Of a stretch of DNA of 64,000 bases, positions 29,830-38,158 are shown in pieces. The position numbers and the translations under genes were made by a program. The DNA comes from Agrobacterium fabrum str. C58 (GTDB lineage Bacteria; Pseudomonadota; Alphaproteobacteria; Rhizobiales; Rhizobiaceae), in the NCBI RefSeq assembly GCF_000092025.1, contig NC_003063.2, forward strand, positions 1,307,501 to 1,371,500, written 5' to 3'. Below the pieces are notes generated by a model. The model saw only the letters and a program-made list of their open reading frames with translations, had not been told where the DNA came from and made no database searches. Within the stretch, counting starts at the first letter, position 1, and each line of letters opens with the position of its first letter.

Positions 29830-30276
29830 TCATGTCGGCTCCGCGTTCTCAAAAATAAGAGCCGCAAACCAGCCATTTCGATTACAGGAAAGTGGTGATC
29901 CAGCACGGGCGATGACGTGTGCCGCACCTGTGCCTGTTCCGCCCCCCATGCCCGCCGTCACGAAACACATATGCATTCCGTCGAGGTGGTCCATGATCTC
30001 GTCAATCGATTCGTCGGCTGCCGCCTGTCCAATATCAGCCAATGATCCGGCACCAAGCCCCTCCGTGACCGTCGGGCCAAGCTGGACAAGCCGTGGCGCT
30101 TTTGACATCGACAATGCCTGGGCATCGGTATTCGCAAGGATAAACTCCGCGCCCTCAAGATACTGCATGATCATGTTGTTGACCGCATTGCCGCCACCAC
30201 CGCCGACGCTGATGACGGCAATTCTGGGCTTGAGGAGCGTTATGCTGGGCGGCGTTGTGGCCATTGTTGGTTTCAT
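29830..30276 (-). CDS. Truncated FtsZ-like protein (FtsZ3-like)
   Basis: 148 residues. Residues 16-125 are clearly FtsZ: the T1 loop ([12 protein letters not shown], 25-36), ANTDAQAL (48-55), VTEGLGAGS and the glycine-rich GTP-binding loop GGGTGTGA (111-118). The frame then leaves FtsZ sequence at VIARA and ends 23 residues later. Everything after the T4 loop is missing, including the ribose and base contacts, the T7 catalytic loop, the polymer C-terminal subdomain and the FtsA/ZipA-binding tail. It cannot polymerise or hydrolyse GTP as FtsZ does. A. tumefaciens is known to carry such a short paralogue. Either a decaying copy or a small regulator or cap of FtsZ; coding integrity of the first 125 residues leaves both open. 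Confidence 0.8.
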   Translation of the reverse strand: MKPTMATTPPSITLLKPRIAVISVGGGGGNAVNNMIMQYLEGAEFILANTDAQALSMSKAPRLVQLGPTVTEGLGAGSLADIGQAAADESIDEIMDHLDGMHMCFVTAGMGGGTGTGAAHVIARAGSPLSCNRNGWFAALIFENAEPT

Positions 30277-30331
30277 GGAAGCCGATCTCCTGGCAAAGGC
30301 ATGATGTCATGCGGTTATGTGGTGACGGGCA

Positions 30332-31630
30332 TCAGCGCACGGAGGATATCCCGCTATTGCTTGCCTTTGGCCAACGTCGGAAAAGAACGCTGGCATTGAC
30401 GCCGCCAAAACCGAAGCCGTTGGATATGGCATATTCAGCGTCCAGGGATCGTGCCAGGTTTGCAACAAAATCGATCCCGTCCGATTCCGTATCCGGCGCG
30501 TTCAGGTTCAGTGTCGGAGGGGCGATCCGATTTTTGAGCGCTAGAATCGTGAAGATGGCTTCCAGCCCGCCGGCCGCGCCAAGCAGGTGCCCCGTCGCCG
30601 ACTTGGTCCCACTGACAGCAACCGACTTTCGTTGCCCAAACACACTCTTGATGGCCCTGATTTCTCCGAGGTCCCCAACCGGCGTCGATGTCGCATGCGC
30701 GTTCAGATGACCAATCTCATGAGGGGCGATGCCCGCTTGCGCGATGGCAATCTCCATGGCCCTGCGTGCCCCACTTCCATCCTCGGGGCCTGACGTGATG
30801 TGGTGGGCGTCGGCTGTCGTGCCGTATCCAACGAGTTCGGCAATCGGGGTGGCTCCGCGGGCGAGAGCGTGGCTGAGTGCCTCGATGACGAGTACGCCCG
30901 CGCCTTCACCCATGACGAAGCCGTCACGCGCGGTATCGAAGGGACGCGACGCCTTGGTCGGCGTCTCGTTGAAACCGGTGGAAAGCGACCTTGCCGCCGC
31001 GAAGCCGCCGAGGCTGACGATGTTCATGCAAGCTTCCGTTCCACCGCAAACCGCAATGTCGGCTTCATTGGACCGGATAAGCCGTGCAGCGTCGCCGATC
31101 GCCTGAACGCCGGCAGCACACGCCGTTACGGGTGCTCCCAGCGGACCTTTGAAACCGTGGCGGATCGAGACTTGCCCGGCTGCGAGATTGACGAGGAACG
31201 ACGGTATCGTGAAGGGAGAGAGGCGGCGTACACCGCGTTGATCAACGGTTCGCACGGCTTCCGTGATGGCAGGGAAACCGCCGATGCCGGATGCGATGAT
31301 TGTCGCGGTTCGCAACCTGTCTTCATTCGAGACCGGCTTCCAGTTTGCCTGCACGAGCGCTTCTTCCGCCGCCGCCAGCGCGAAGATGATGAAGCGGTCG
31401 ACCTTGCGCTGATCCTTGGGTGCAATGATCCTGTCCGGATCGAATCCTCTTTCTGGGTCTTCGGCGAGAGAAGGGACAACGCCTCCCACTTTCGCAGGAA
31501 GATCTCCGACGACATCGTCGGTCAGTCGCCGGATCCCGCTTTGGCCAGCAAGGAGCCGCGACCATGAGATATCCACATTCGCGCCAAGAGGGCTGACGGC
31601 TCCCATTCCTGTTACAACGATACGACGCAT
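30332..31630 (-). CDS. Beta-ketoacyl-ACP synthase II-like (FabF family)
   Basis: 432-residue condensing enzyme of the thiolase fold. The catalytic triad is intact: Cys171 (TACAAG), His312 (NAHATSTP) and His348 (GTKSATGHLLGAAGG), with Lys343. It condenses malonyl-ACP with an acyl-ACP primer. No acyl carrier protein, ketoreductase or dehydratase is nearby, so it is an orphan copy; variants of this type in rhizobia make very-long-chain or otherwise special acyl chains, or act in fatty-acid tuning. The ATG at 31630 starts the canonical MRRIVVTG; the 28-residue extension of the longer frame is rejected. It lies upstream of the truncated ftsZ in the same direction, with a 55-base gap. Confidence 0.9.
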   Translation of the reverse strand: MRRIVVTGMGAVSPLGANVDISWSRLLAGQSGIRRLTDDVVGDLPAKVGGVVPSLAEDPERGFDPDRIIAPKDQRKVDRFIIFALAAAEEALVQANWKPVSNEDRLRTATIIASGIGGFPAITEAVRTVDQRGVRRLSPFTIPSFLVNLAAGQVSIRHGFKGPLGAPVTACAAGVQAIGDAARLIRSNEADIAVCGGTEACMNIVSLGGFAAARSLSTGFNETPTKASRPFDTARDGFVMGEGAGVLVIEALSHALARGATPIAELVGYGTTADAHHITSGPEDGSGARRAMEIAIAQAGIAPHEIGHLNAHATSTPVGDLGEIRAIKSVFGQRKSVAVSGTKSATGHLLGAAGGLEAIFTILALKNRIAPPTLNLNAPDTESDGIDFVANLARSLDAEYAISNGFGFGGVNASVLFRRWPKASNSGISSVR

Positions 31631-31776
31631 CTGTTTCCACCTGTCTTCACGATAAAATAGGCATGCCTTCGGCGTCCCGACCGAGAACAGGGTCAGGATC
31701 ATTTCTCCAGACATGCAGTTTAAGCAGAGCCTAGGACGCTCTCACCTTCCAGGGTGGTCGGACCGGGCCGTCGCCT

Positions 31777-32364
31777 TCAGTCATCACCATCACTGCGCGC
31801 TATACGCTTGACTTCGCCAGCGGCCGCATCGAGGACGCTTTCCGACAGGCGTTCGTCTTCGATGATGCGGGAGAGCGTGACAGCCCCCACCATCATCGAC
31901 AGGATCGCCATCGCCTTTTCGCTGGGGCCGGAACTGTCGGCGTGACCCATGAGTTCATCCAGCACCTCAAAATGGCCACGGATACCGTCCTCGAACGGAC
32001 GTCGGACTTCCGCGCTCTGCCGGGCGGCATCCGACCCCAAAGCGACAAGCGGGCAACCTTCGGCTTTCTCTCCTCTGTGATCCTTGGAAAGATAGAACGC
32101 CATAATTGCTTCCAGCGGATCTGAGGTGTCTGCGGCCGCGTCTGACCATCTTCTTGTGGCGCTTTCGAGCGCGCGCCGGGATGCAAGGGCGGCAAGGTCG
32201 TCCTTCGAGGCGAATTGTTTGTAGAATCCCCCCTGCGTAAGGCCGGCGCCCTTCATCAGATCCTTCAGCCCTATCCCGTCGAACCCATGCTCTCGAAACA
32301 GCCGGCTTGCAACGGTGATGACCCTCTCTCGATTTTCCTCGGCCTGTGCGCGGCTCACTCTCAT
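31777..32364 (-). CDS. TetR-family regulator of the RND pump
   Basis: 195-residue regulator. The N-terminal helix-turn-helix (about residues 8-55) shows VITVASRLFREHGFDGIGLKDL in outline and QGGFYKQFASKDDL. The C-terminal domain resembles the NemR/TetR_C_16-like group with EGCPLVALGSDAARQ. GGAGGT lies five bases before the ATG. It is divergent from the RND efflux genes; the shared region contains the TTAGATT-N8-AATCTAA inverted repeat. It most likely represses the pump operon. Confidence 0.87.
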   Translation of the reverse strand: MRVSRAQAEENRERVITVASRLFREHGFDGIGLKDLMKGAGLTQGGFYKQFASKDDLAALASRRALESATRRWSDAAADTSDPLEAIMAFYLSKDHRGEKAEGCPLVALGSDAARQSAEVRRPFEDGIRGHFEVLDELMGHADSSGPSEKAMAILSMMVGAVTLSRIIEDERLSESVLDAAAGEVKRIARSDGDD

Positions 32365-32387
32365 GTGGACCTCCAATTAGATTTCAC

Positions 32388-32427
32388 TTGACATCTATAT
32401 ATGCTTTAGATTTAGGATGCAATCTAA
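32388..32427 (+). promoter_or_regulatory. Probable pump promoter with TetR operator
   Basis: TTGACA (32388-32393) is a consensus -35 box. Downstream, TTAGATT (32406-32412) and AATCTAA (32421-32427) form a perfect 7-bp inverted repeat with an eight-base spacer, covering the expected -10 and start of transcription. Another TTAGATT lies at 32377-32383. If transcription starts here, the in-frame ATG at 32417 cannot be used and the pump adaptor starts at 32462. Confidence 0.6.
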
Positions 32428-32461
32428 GAATTACGCTATCACCGTCGAGAAGGCCAGTCCC

Positions 32462-33571
32462 ATGAAACGAAAAATCCTCCTGTCAACTGTGGCTGTGGCC
32501 GCTCTCTTCGGGGTCGGGGCTGCTATTTTCCTATTCCCATCGACGAGCAAGGATGCGGAGGCCGCGGATCCTCGCAGCCTCGCTCCGCTCGTCAGCGTGA
32601 CGAAGGTCAAGACCCCGAACACGGCAAGCCGAAGCTTCACCGGCACGGTTGCTGCCCGGGTGCAAAGCGATCTCGGCTTTCGGGTCCCCGGAAAGATCGT
32701 CGAACGGCTGGTGGGCCTTGGCGAGGAAGTAAAGGCCGGGCAGCCCTTGATGCGGATCGACGAGACAGATCTTCGACTTGCCCTGACGGCCAAACGAAAT
32801 GCCGTGGTAGCGGCACAGGCAACCTTTATCCAAGCGCAAGCAGACGAGAAGCGCTTTGCGGTCCTCGTCAAATCCAACGCCGCGTCCACCCAGCAGTATG
32901 AAAGGTCAAAGGCCACACTGGATACGGCGACAGCGCAACTCGCCGCAGCCAGGGCTGATGCGACAGTGGCTGAAAACGAGGCGGCCTATGCTCTGCTTGT
33001 CGCAGACGCGGATGGCACGATCGTCGAAACACTTGCCGAACCGGGCCAGGTGGTCTCAGCGGGGCAGCCGGTCATCCGGCTGGCGAAGGCAGGGCCGCGC
33101 GAAGCACTGGTCTGGCTGCCGGAAAATCTGCGGCCCGAGATTGGCGCTGTGGCGCTGGCCGCCGTTTACGGTCGTAACAGGCAAGAAAAAGCGGCGCTCC
33201 GCCAGATATCCAATGCTGCGGATCCGCAGACACGGACCTATGAAACGCGCTGGGTGTTGCAGGGCGCTGCCGCGACCGCGCCATTGGGGGCGACGGTTAC
33301 GATCAGCGTCGAAAACAAGGACGCGCTGAGCCACGCCGAGGTCCCCGTTGGCGCCCTTCTGGATAACGGCGATCGCACGGGCGTATGGGTCGTCGACGAG
33401 CAATCCTCAAGCGTTCATTTCCAGGCGGTGAAAGTAGAGCGGATTGGCGAGGATAAGGCCGTTGTTTCGAGCCTGAGGGCAGGGGAGACAGTCGTCGCTC
33501 TCGGAGCGCATCTGCTTCAGGATGGTGCGAGCGTTCGCGTCGGCGTGGAAAAAGCAGAGGCGGCGAACTGA
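32462..33571 (+). CDS. RND efflux periplasmic adaptor subunit (membrane-fusion protein)
   Basis: 369-residue HlyD/AcrA-type adaptor. N-terminal hydrophobic anchor or signal (about residues 5-24), a biotinyl-lipoyl-like hairpin (VPGKIVERLVGLGEEVKAGQ), a coiled-coil hairpin (about residues 95-165) and beta-barrel domains. No lipobox cysteine is seen. It links the inner-membrane pump to an outer-membrane channel, which is not encoded here. The stop codon overlaps the pump start codon by one base. Confidence 0.88.
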   Translation: MKRKILLSTVAVAALFGVGAAIFLFPSTSKDAEAADPRSLAPLVSVTKVKTPNTASRSFTGTVAARVQSDLGFRVPGKIVERLVGLGEEVKAGQPLMRIDETDLRLALTAKRNAVVAAQATFIQAQADEKRFAVLVKSNAASTQQYERSKATLDTATAQLAAARADATVAENEAAYALLVADADGTIVETLAEPGQVVSAGQPVIRLAKAGPREALVWLPENLRPEIGAVALAAVYGRNRQEKAALRQISNAADPQTRTYETRWVLQGAAATAPLGATVTISVENKDALSHAEVPVGALLDNGDRTGVWVVDEQSSSVHFQAVKVERIGEDKAVVSSLRAGETVVALGAHLLQDGASVRVGVEKAEAAN

Positions 33572-36500
33572 TGAGCTTCAACCTATCCGCGCTCGCCGTT
33601 CGTGAGCGGGCAGTCACCCTGTTCTTCATCGTCCTGCTGGCCGCCGCCGGCGTCTATGCATTCATCAAACTTGGCCGAGCCGAAGATCCGTCATTTACCA
33701 TCAAGACACTGACCGTCACATCCGTCTGGCCCGGCGCGACCGCGCGTGAGATGCAGGACCTTGTCGCGGAACCGCTCGAAAAGCGCATTCAGGAACTGAC
33801 CTGGTACGATCGCGTCGAGACGACCACGCGACCCGGTTACGCTTTCCTGACCGTGACGCTCCGGGATGATACGCCGGCATCGGCCGTTGAAGGGGAATTT
33901 TACCAGGCGCGTAAGAAACTTGGCGACGAAGCCCGCAATCTTCCTCCGGGGGTGATCGGTCCCTTTGTCAACGATGAGTATTCCGACGTCAGCTTCGCCC
34001 TTTATGCCCTGAAAGCCAAAGGCATGGCGATGCGTGAACTCGTGCGTCAGGCCGAGACGATCCGTCAGGACATGCTTCACGTTCCCGGTGTGAAAAAGAT
34101 CAACATTCTCGGCGAGCAGCCGGAACAGATTTTCGTAGAGTTTTCCTATTCCAAGCTGGCGACCCTGGGGATCTCGGCGCAGGACATTGCTTCCGCCCTG
34201 CAACGACGCAATACCGTCACCCCGGCGGGTTCGATCGATACGCAGGGGCCGCAAGTCTTCATCCGGTTCGATGGCGCCTATGACAGTGTCGAGTCGATTG
34301 CCGATACGCCGATCGTCGCGGCCGGACGCGTCCTCAAGCTTTCGGATTTTGCCGAGGTACGCCGCGGATATCAGGACCCCGCTACCTATCTCATCCGCCA
34401 TGACGGCGAGCCAGCCATCATGCTCGGCGTGGTGATGCAGCAGGGCTGGAACGGCCTGGAACTGGGCAAGGCGCTGGAAGAACGGTCTTCGACAATCGCG
34501 CAAACCCTGCCGCTCGGCGTGACACTCGCTAAAGTCAGCGATCAGGCGGTTAACATCGACGAGGCCGTTGGCGAGTTCATGCTGAAGTTCGCCATGGCCC
34601 TCGGTGTCGTGTTGTTCGTGAGCCTGATTGCACTGGGCTGGCGCGTCGGCATCGTTGTTGCGCTTGCCGTGCCGCTGACGCTGGCCGTCGTCTTCCTCAT
34701 CATGCTGGAGACTGGCCGGTTCTTCGATCGCATCACGCTCGGCGCGCTGATCCTTGCGCTCGGCCTTCTGGTTGACGACGCCATCATTGCCATCGAAGTC
34801 ATGGTCGTGAAGATGGAAGAGGGGATGGATCGGATTAAGGCGGCGGCCTATGCCTGGAGCCACACGGCGGCGCCTATGCTGTCGGGGACACTCGTCACTA
34901 TCATTGGACTAATGCCTGTGGGCTTCGCCAAGTCGAGCGCTGGCGAATATGCCGGCAACATCTTCTGGGTCGTGGGCTTCGCCCTGATCGTTTCCTGGAT
35001 CGTCGCGGTGACATTCACACCTTATCTCGGCGTGAAGATGCTGCCGGAGATAAAGCCGGTGGAGGGTGGTCATCATGCGATCTACAATACGCCGAATTAC
35101 CGGCGGCTTCGCAGCCTCATCGAGTTCGCAGTCCGTCACAAGTTCCTGACCTGCGGTCTCGTCGGCGTTATCATGGCCGTCTCCGTCGTCGGCATGGGTT
35201 CCGTCAAGCAGCAGTTCTTCCCAACGTCGGATCGTCCCGAAGTGCTGGTGGAAGTGCGCATGCCTGAGGGCGCCAGTATCGAGACCACGACGGCAACCGT
35301 CAAAAAACTCGAAGGCTGGCTGAAAGAGCAGCCCGAAACGAAGATCGCCACCAGCTACATCGGCCAGGGCGCGCCACGTTTCTTCTTCGCCATGGCGCCT
35401 GAACTGCCGAATCCGGCTTTCGCCAAGATCGTCGCACTGACGCCCGACGCCCATGCGCGTGAGGAACTCAAACATCGACTTCGGGAAGCGATTGCAAGCG
35501 GCCTTGCTCCGGAAGCCAGCGTGCGCGTTACGCAGCTCGTCTTCGGTCCCTATACGCCGTTCCCGGTAGAGTTCCGTATCACAGGGCCGGATCCGGACCA
35601 GTTGTACAAGATTTCCGATGAGGCCCTTTCGATCATGCGGAGTGTGCCGGATGTGCGCCAGCCCAACCGCGACTGGGGCAACCGCACGCCAGTCCTGCGC
35701 TTTATCCCCGATCAGGATCGTCTCAACCTTATCGGCCTCTCGCCTGCCGAGGCTGCGCAGCAGATGCAATTGCTGCTGAGCGGCGTGCCGATCACACAGG
35801 TCCGTGAAAACATCCGCAACGTTCCGGTGATTGCGCGCAGCGCCGGCGAAAACCGGCTCGATCCTTCACGGCTTTCGGATTTTTCTCTGATGAGCAGAAG
35901 CGGCCGCCCGGTTCCGCTCGATCAGATCGGCCACTCCGAGATCCGTTTCGAGGAGCCAATCATGAAGCGCCGTGACCGCACGCCGGTCATCACGATCCGT
36001 TCTGACATAAACGAGGCAACCCAGCCGCCGGAAGTGTCGCAGCAGGTATTCAAGGCTCTCCAGCCGTTGATCGCCTCGCTTCCCGCCGGCTACCGCATCG
36101 AAATGGGCGGTAATATCGAGGAATCTCTCAAGGCGAATACAGCGCTTGTGAAGATTTTCCCGCTCATGGTTGCCGCCATGCTCATCGTCATCATCCTTCA
36201 GGTCCGCAGCCTGTCGACGATGACCATGGTGATGCTGACGGCCCCGCTCGGCCTTGCCGGCGCGGTTCCGATGTTGCTCATCTTCAATCAACCCTTCGGT
36301 TTCAACGCCATCCTCGGGCTTATCGGCCTGGCGGGTATTCTCATGCGCAACACCTTGATCCTGACGGAGCAGATCAAGGAAAATCAGGCGGCTGGTCTGG
36401 ATGACTATCATGCCGTCATCGAAGCCACCGTGCAGAGAACAAGGCCGGTTATCCTGACCGCGCTCGCCGCCGTCCTCGCCTTCATCCCGCTGACGCATTC

Positions 36501-36681
36501 GGTTTTCTGGGGATCAATGGCCTATACGCTAATCGGCGGCACGGCTGTCGGGACCATCATGATCCTGCTTTTTCTTCCCGCACTTTATGCGGCCTGGTTC
36601 CGCATCAAGCCGCCTCGTAGCGAGGCACTGCCAGTAGCAGCGACAGTTGAAGAATATCAGCATTCGCTAGCTGCCGAGTAG
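33571..36681 (+). CDS. RND multidrug efflux transporter (AcrB/MexF superfamily)
   Basis: 1036-residue inner-membrane proton antiporter. The twelve-helix, two-large-loop layout is visible. The proton-relay aspartate pair is present in helix 4 (LGLLVDDAIIAIE), and the second half ends with GTAVGTIMILLFLPALYAAWF. It is similar to the shorter RND family with ERA VTLFFIVLLAAAGVYAF-type N-terminus, which exports drugs, dyes or metabolites in complex with the adaptor upstream. Substrates cannot be told from sequence. Confidence 0.92.
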   Translation: MSFNLSALAVRERAVTLFFIVLLAAAGVYAFIKLGRAEDPSFTIKTLTVTSVWPGATAREMQDLVAEPLEKRIQELTWYDRVETTTRPGYAFLTVTLRDDTPASAVEGEFYQARKKLGDEARNLPPGVIGPFVNDEYSDVSFALYALKAKGMAMRELVRQAETIRQDMLHVPGVKKINILGEQPEQIFVEFSYSKLATLGISAQDIASALQRRNTVTPAGSIDTQGPQVFIRFDGAYDSVESIADTPIVAAGRVLKLSDFAEVRRGYQDPATYLIRHDGEPAIMLGVVMQQGWNGLELGKALEERSSTIAQTLPLGVTLAKVSDQAVNIDEAVGEFMLKFAMALGVVLFVSLIALGWRVGIVVALAVPLTLAVVFLIMLETGRFFDRITLGALILALGLLVDDAIIAIEVMVVKMEEGMDRIKAAAYAWSHTAAPMLSGTLVTIIGLMPVGFAKSSAGEYAGNIFWVVGFALIVSWIVAVTFTPYLGVKMLPEIKPVEGGHHAIYNTPNYRRLRSLIEFAVRHKFLTCGLVGVIMAVSVVGMGSVKQQFFPTSDRPEVLVEVRMPEGASIETTTATVKKLEGWLKEQPETKIATSYIGQGAPRFFFAMAPELPNPAFAKIVALTPDAHAREELKHRLREAIASGLAPEASVRVTQLVFGPYTPFPVEFRITGPDPDQLYKISDEALSIMRSVPDVRQPNRDWGNRTPVLRFIPDQDRLNLIGLSPAEAAQQMQLLLSGVPITQVRENIRNVPVIARSAGENRLDPSRLSDFSLMSRSGRPVPLDQIGHSEIRFEEPIMKRRDRTPVITIRSDINEATQPPEVSQQVFKALQPLIASLPAGYRIEMGGNIEESLKANTALVKIFPLMVAAMLIVIILQVRSLSTMTMVMLTAPLGLAGAVPMLLIFNQPFGFNAILGLIGLAGILMRNTLILTEQIKENQAAGLDDYHAVIEATVQRTRPVILTALAAVLAFIPLTHSVFWGSMAYTLIGGTAVGTIMILLFLPALYAAWFRIKPPRSEALPVAATVEEYQHSLAAE

Positions 36682-36755
36682 CGCGCAAATCAACTGGTCA
36701 CGCACCACCTATGCTTTTGCGTGAGCCTGACCCAATGAATGTGAAGGAAAAACAG

Positions 36756-37586
36756 ATGCAGCATACAGATGATACGAGAGACATCGCCGGTGTACAAAAG
36801 CCGGAGGCTCCATCGGGAAGACGAGCCCTCATCACGGGCGCATCGAGTGGCCTTGGGATCGAATTTGCCGAGCTGCTGGCAGCGCAGAAGATGAACCTCG
36901 TGCTCGCAGCCCGTCGAAAGGAGCCGATGGAAAAACTTGCCGAGGACCTTCGCCGAAGACATGGCGTCGACATTCTTGTCGAGCCTATCGACCTTGCCGC
37001 ACCCGGAGCCGCCGCTCGCCTGAAAGACAGCCTGAACGAGAGGGCGATACAGATCGACATACTGGTGAACAATGCCGGATACGGGCTACAGGGTGAGTTT
37101 CTGAAAACCCCGATCGAGCGCACCACCGACATGATTCAGCTCAACATCACGGCGCTGACTGAACTCAGCTATGTTTTCGGCCGGGACATGGCCGCCAGGG
37201 GATCGGGAGAGATTCTTCTGATAGCCAGTCTACTGGCTTTCCAGCCTGTCCCTACCTATGCCGCATATGCGGCCACGAAATCTTACGTGCTGTCATTTGG
37301 TGAGGCTTTGCACGACGAACTTCGCACGCAAGGCGTGGTCGTCACCAGCCTTTGCCCGGGGCACACTGAAACAGGATTTGATGCCGCTGCCGGCGCTCAG
37401 GTCTCGCCAATGTTGCGCCTGCTCACCATGAAACCCCGTCCCGTTGCAGAAGCCGGACTTGAAGCTCTCGCCAAAGGCAAGGCGTCCGTTATTGCCGGTT
37501 TCATGAATAAGGTGGTTGCGTTTTCAACTCGTCTGACCCCGCGTTCCATGCAGCGGGCTTCCATGCGCAAAGTAATGGTGCCGTAG
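36756..37586 (+). CDS. Short-chain dehydrogenase/reductase
   Basis: 276-residue classical SDR. The NAD(P)-binding motif GASSGLG (residues 28-34), NNAG (INILVNNAGYG-type) and the catalytic Tyr-x3-Lys in YAAYAATKSY are intact. It resembles the DltE/YqjQ-type SDRs that act on lipid-like or carbonyl substrates. The ATG at 36756 has GAAGGA seven bases upstream; an earlier ATG at 36735 lacks one. It lies 74 bases after the RND pump and may be co-transcribed. Substrate unknown. Confidence 0.87.
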   Translation: MQHTDDTRDIAGVQKPEAPSGRRALITGASSGLGIEFAELLAAQKMNLVLAARRKEPMEKLAEDLRRRHGVDILVEPIDLAAPGAAARLKDSLNERAIQIDILVNNAGYGLQGEFLKTPIERTTDMIQLNITALTELSYVFGRDMAARGSGEILLIASLLAFQPVPTYAAYAATKSYVLSFGEALHDELRTQGVVVTSLCPGHTETGFDAAAGAQVSPMLRLLTMKPRPVAEAGLEALAKGKASVIAGFMNKVVAFSTRLTPRSMQRASMRKVMVP

Positions 37587-37609
37587 GACTGGAGAATGCG
37601 GCACGGGGT

Positions 37610-38158
37610 TTAATTGAACTCCAGGCTCATGCGAACGAGATCGTCCCACAGGCTCTCCGCGAAACCGCGCAGTACGATAATTTCAAAAGCGGAAATATCG
37701 ATACGGGTGATATGGGCGGCGATATGGCCGATCAGCGTCGCGGCGGAGCGTCCGACCGGAAAAGTGGCGAGCGAAAGGTTGACCGCTGTTCCTTTTGCCA
37801 GCACCCGTTCGGTCATCTTGCCTTCAATGCGGATGCGCACGCGCCCCTGGCTCTGGTCCACACCCGCTGCCTGCGGCTCGAGCGCGGCGAGAAGCGTCTT
37901 CATATCCACGCCAGACAGCGGCTGTTCACCGACGATGAACCATTGACCGGGAGAGACGGCGCGCACATCGCCTTTTCCGAGGCTACGCAGGCGGGCCTCC
38001 ATATCCGATGCGTCGGGTGAGGCCAGCACATGGACGATCGCGCCTTCCGGCAGCGGCGAGAGCTTGATGGCGGCGGAGGCAATCGCTGCCTTGGCGCCAA
38101 GCACCGGGCGGAGGGCTGGCCGGAAACCGGATTTGAAATCGGTCTTGGGATCAGACAT
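37610..38158 (-). CDS. mgdD: Sarcosine oxidase gamma-like subunit / N-methylglutamate dehydrogenase subunit D
   Basis: 182-residue SoxG-family protein (SLGKGDVRAVSPGQWFIVGEQ core). It is the smallest partner besides delta in heterotetrameric sarcosine-oxidase-like enzymes. The start overlaps the end of the alpha-like gene by eight bases, so subunits are translationally coupled. Sarcosine oxidase and N-methylglutamate dehydrogenase share this subunit set. The neighbouring mgs and synthetase genes point to N-methylglutamate. Confidence 0.8.
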   Translation of the reverse strand: MSDPKTDFKSGFRPALRPVLGAKAAIASAAIKLSPLPEGAIVHVLASPDASDMEARLRSLGKGDVRAVSPGQWFIVGEQPLSGVDMKTLLAALEPQAAGVDQSQGRVRIRIEGKMTERVLAKGTAVNLSLATFPVGRSAATLIGHIAAHITRIDISAFEIIVLRGFAESLWDDLVRMSLEFN

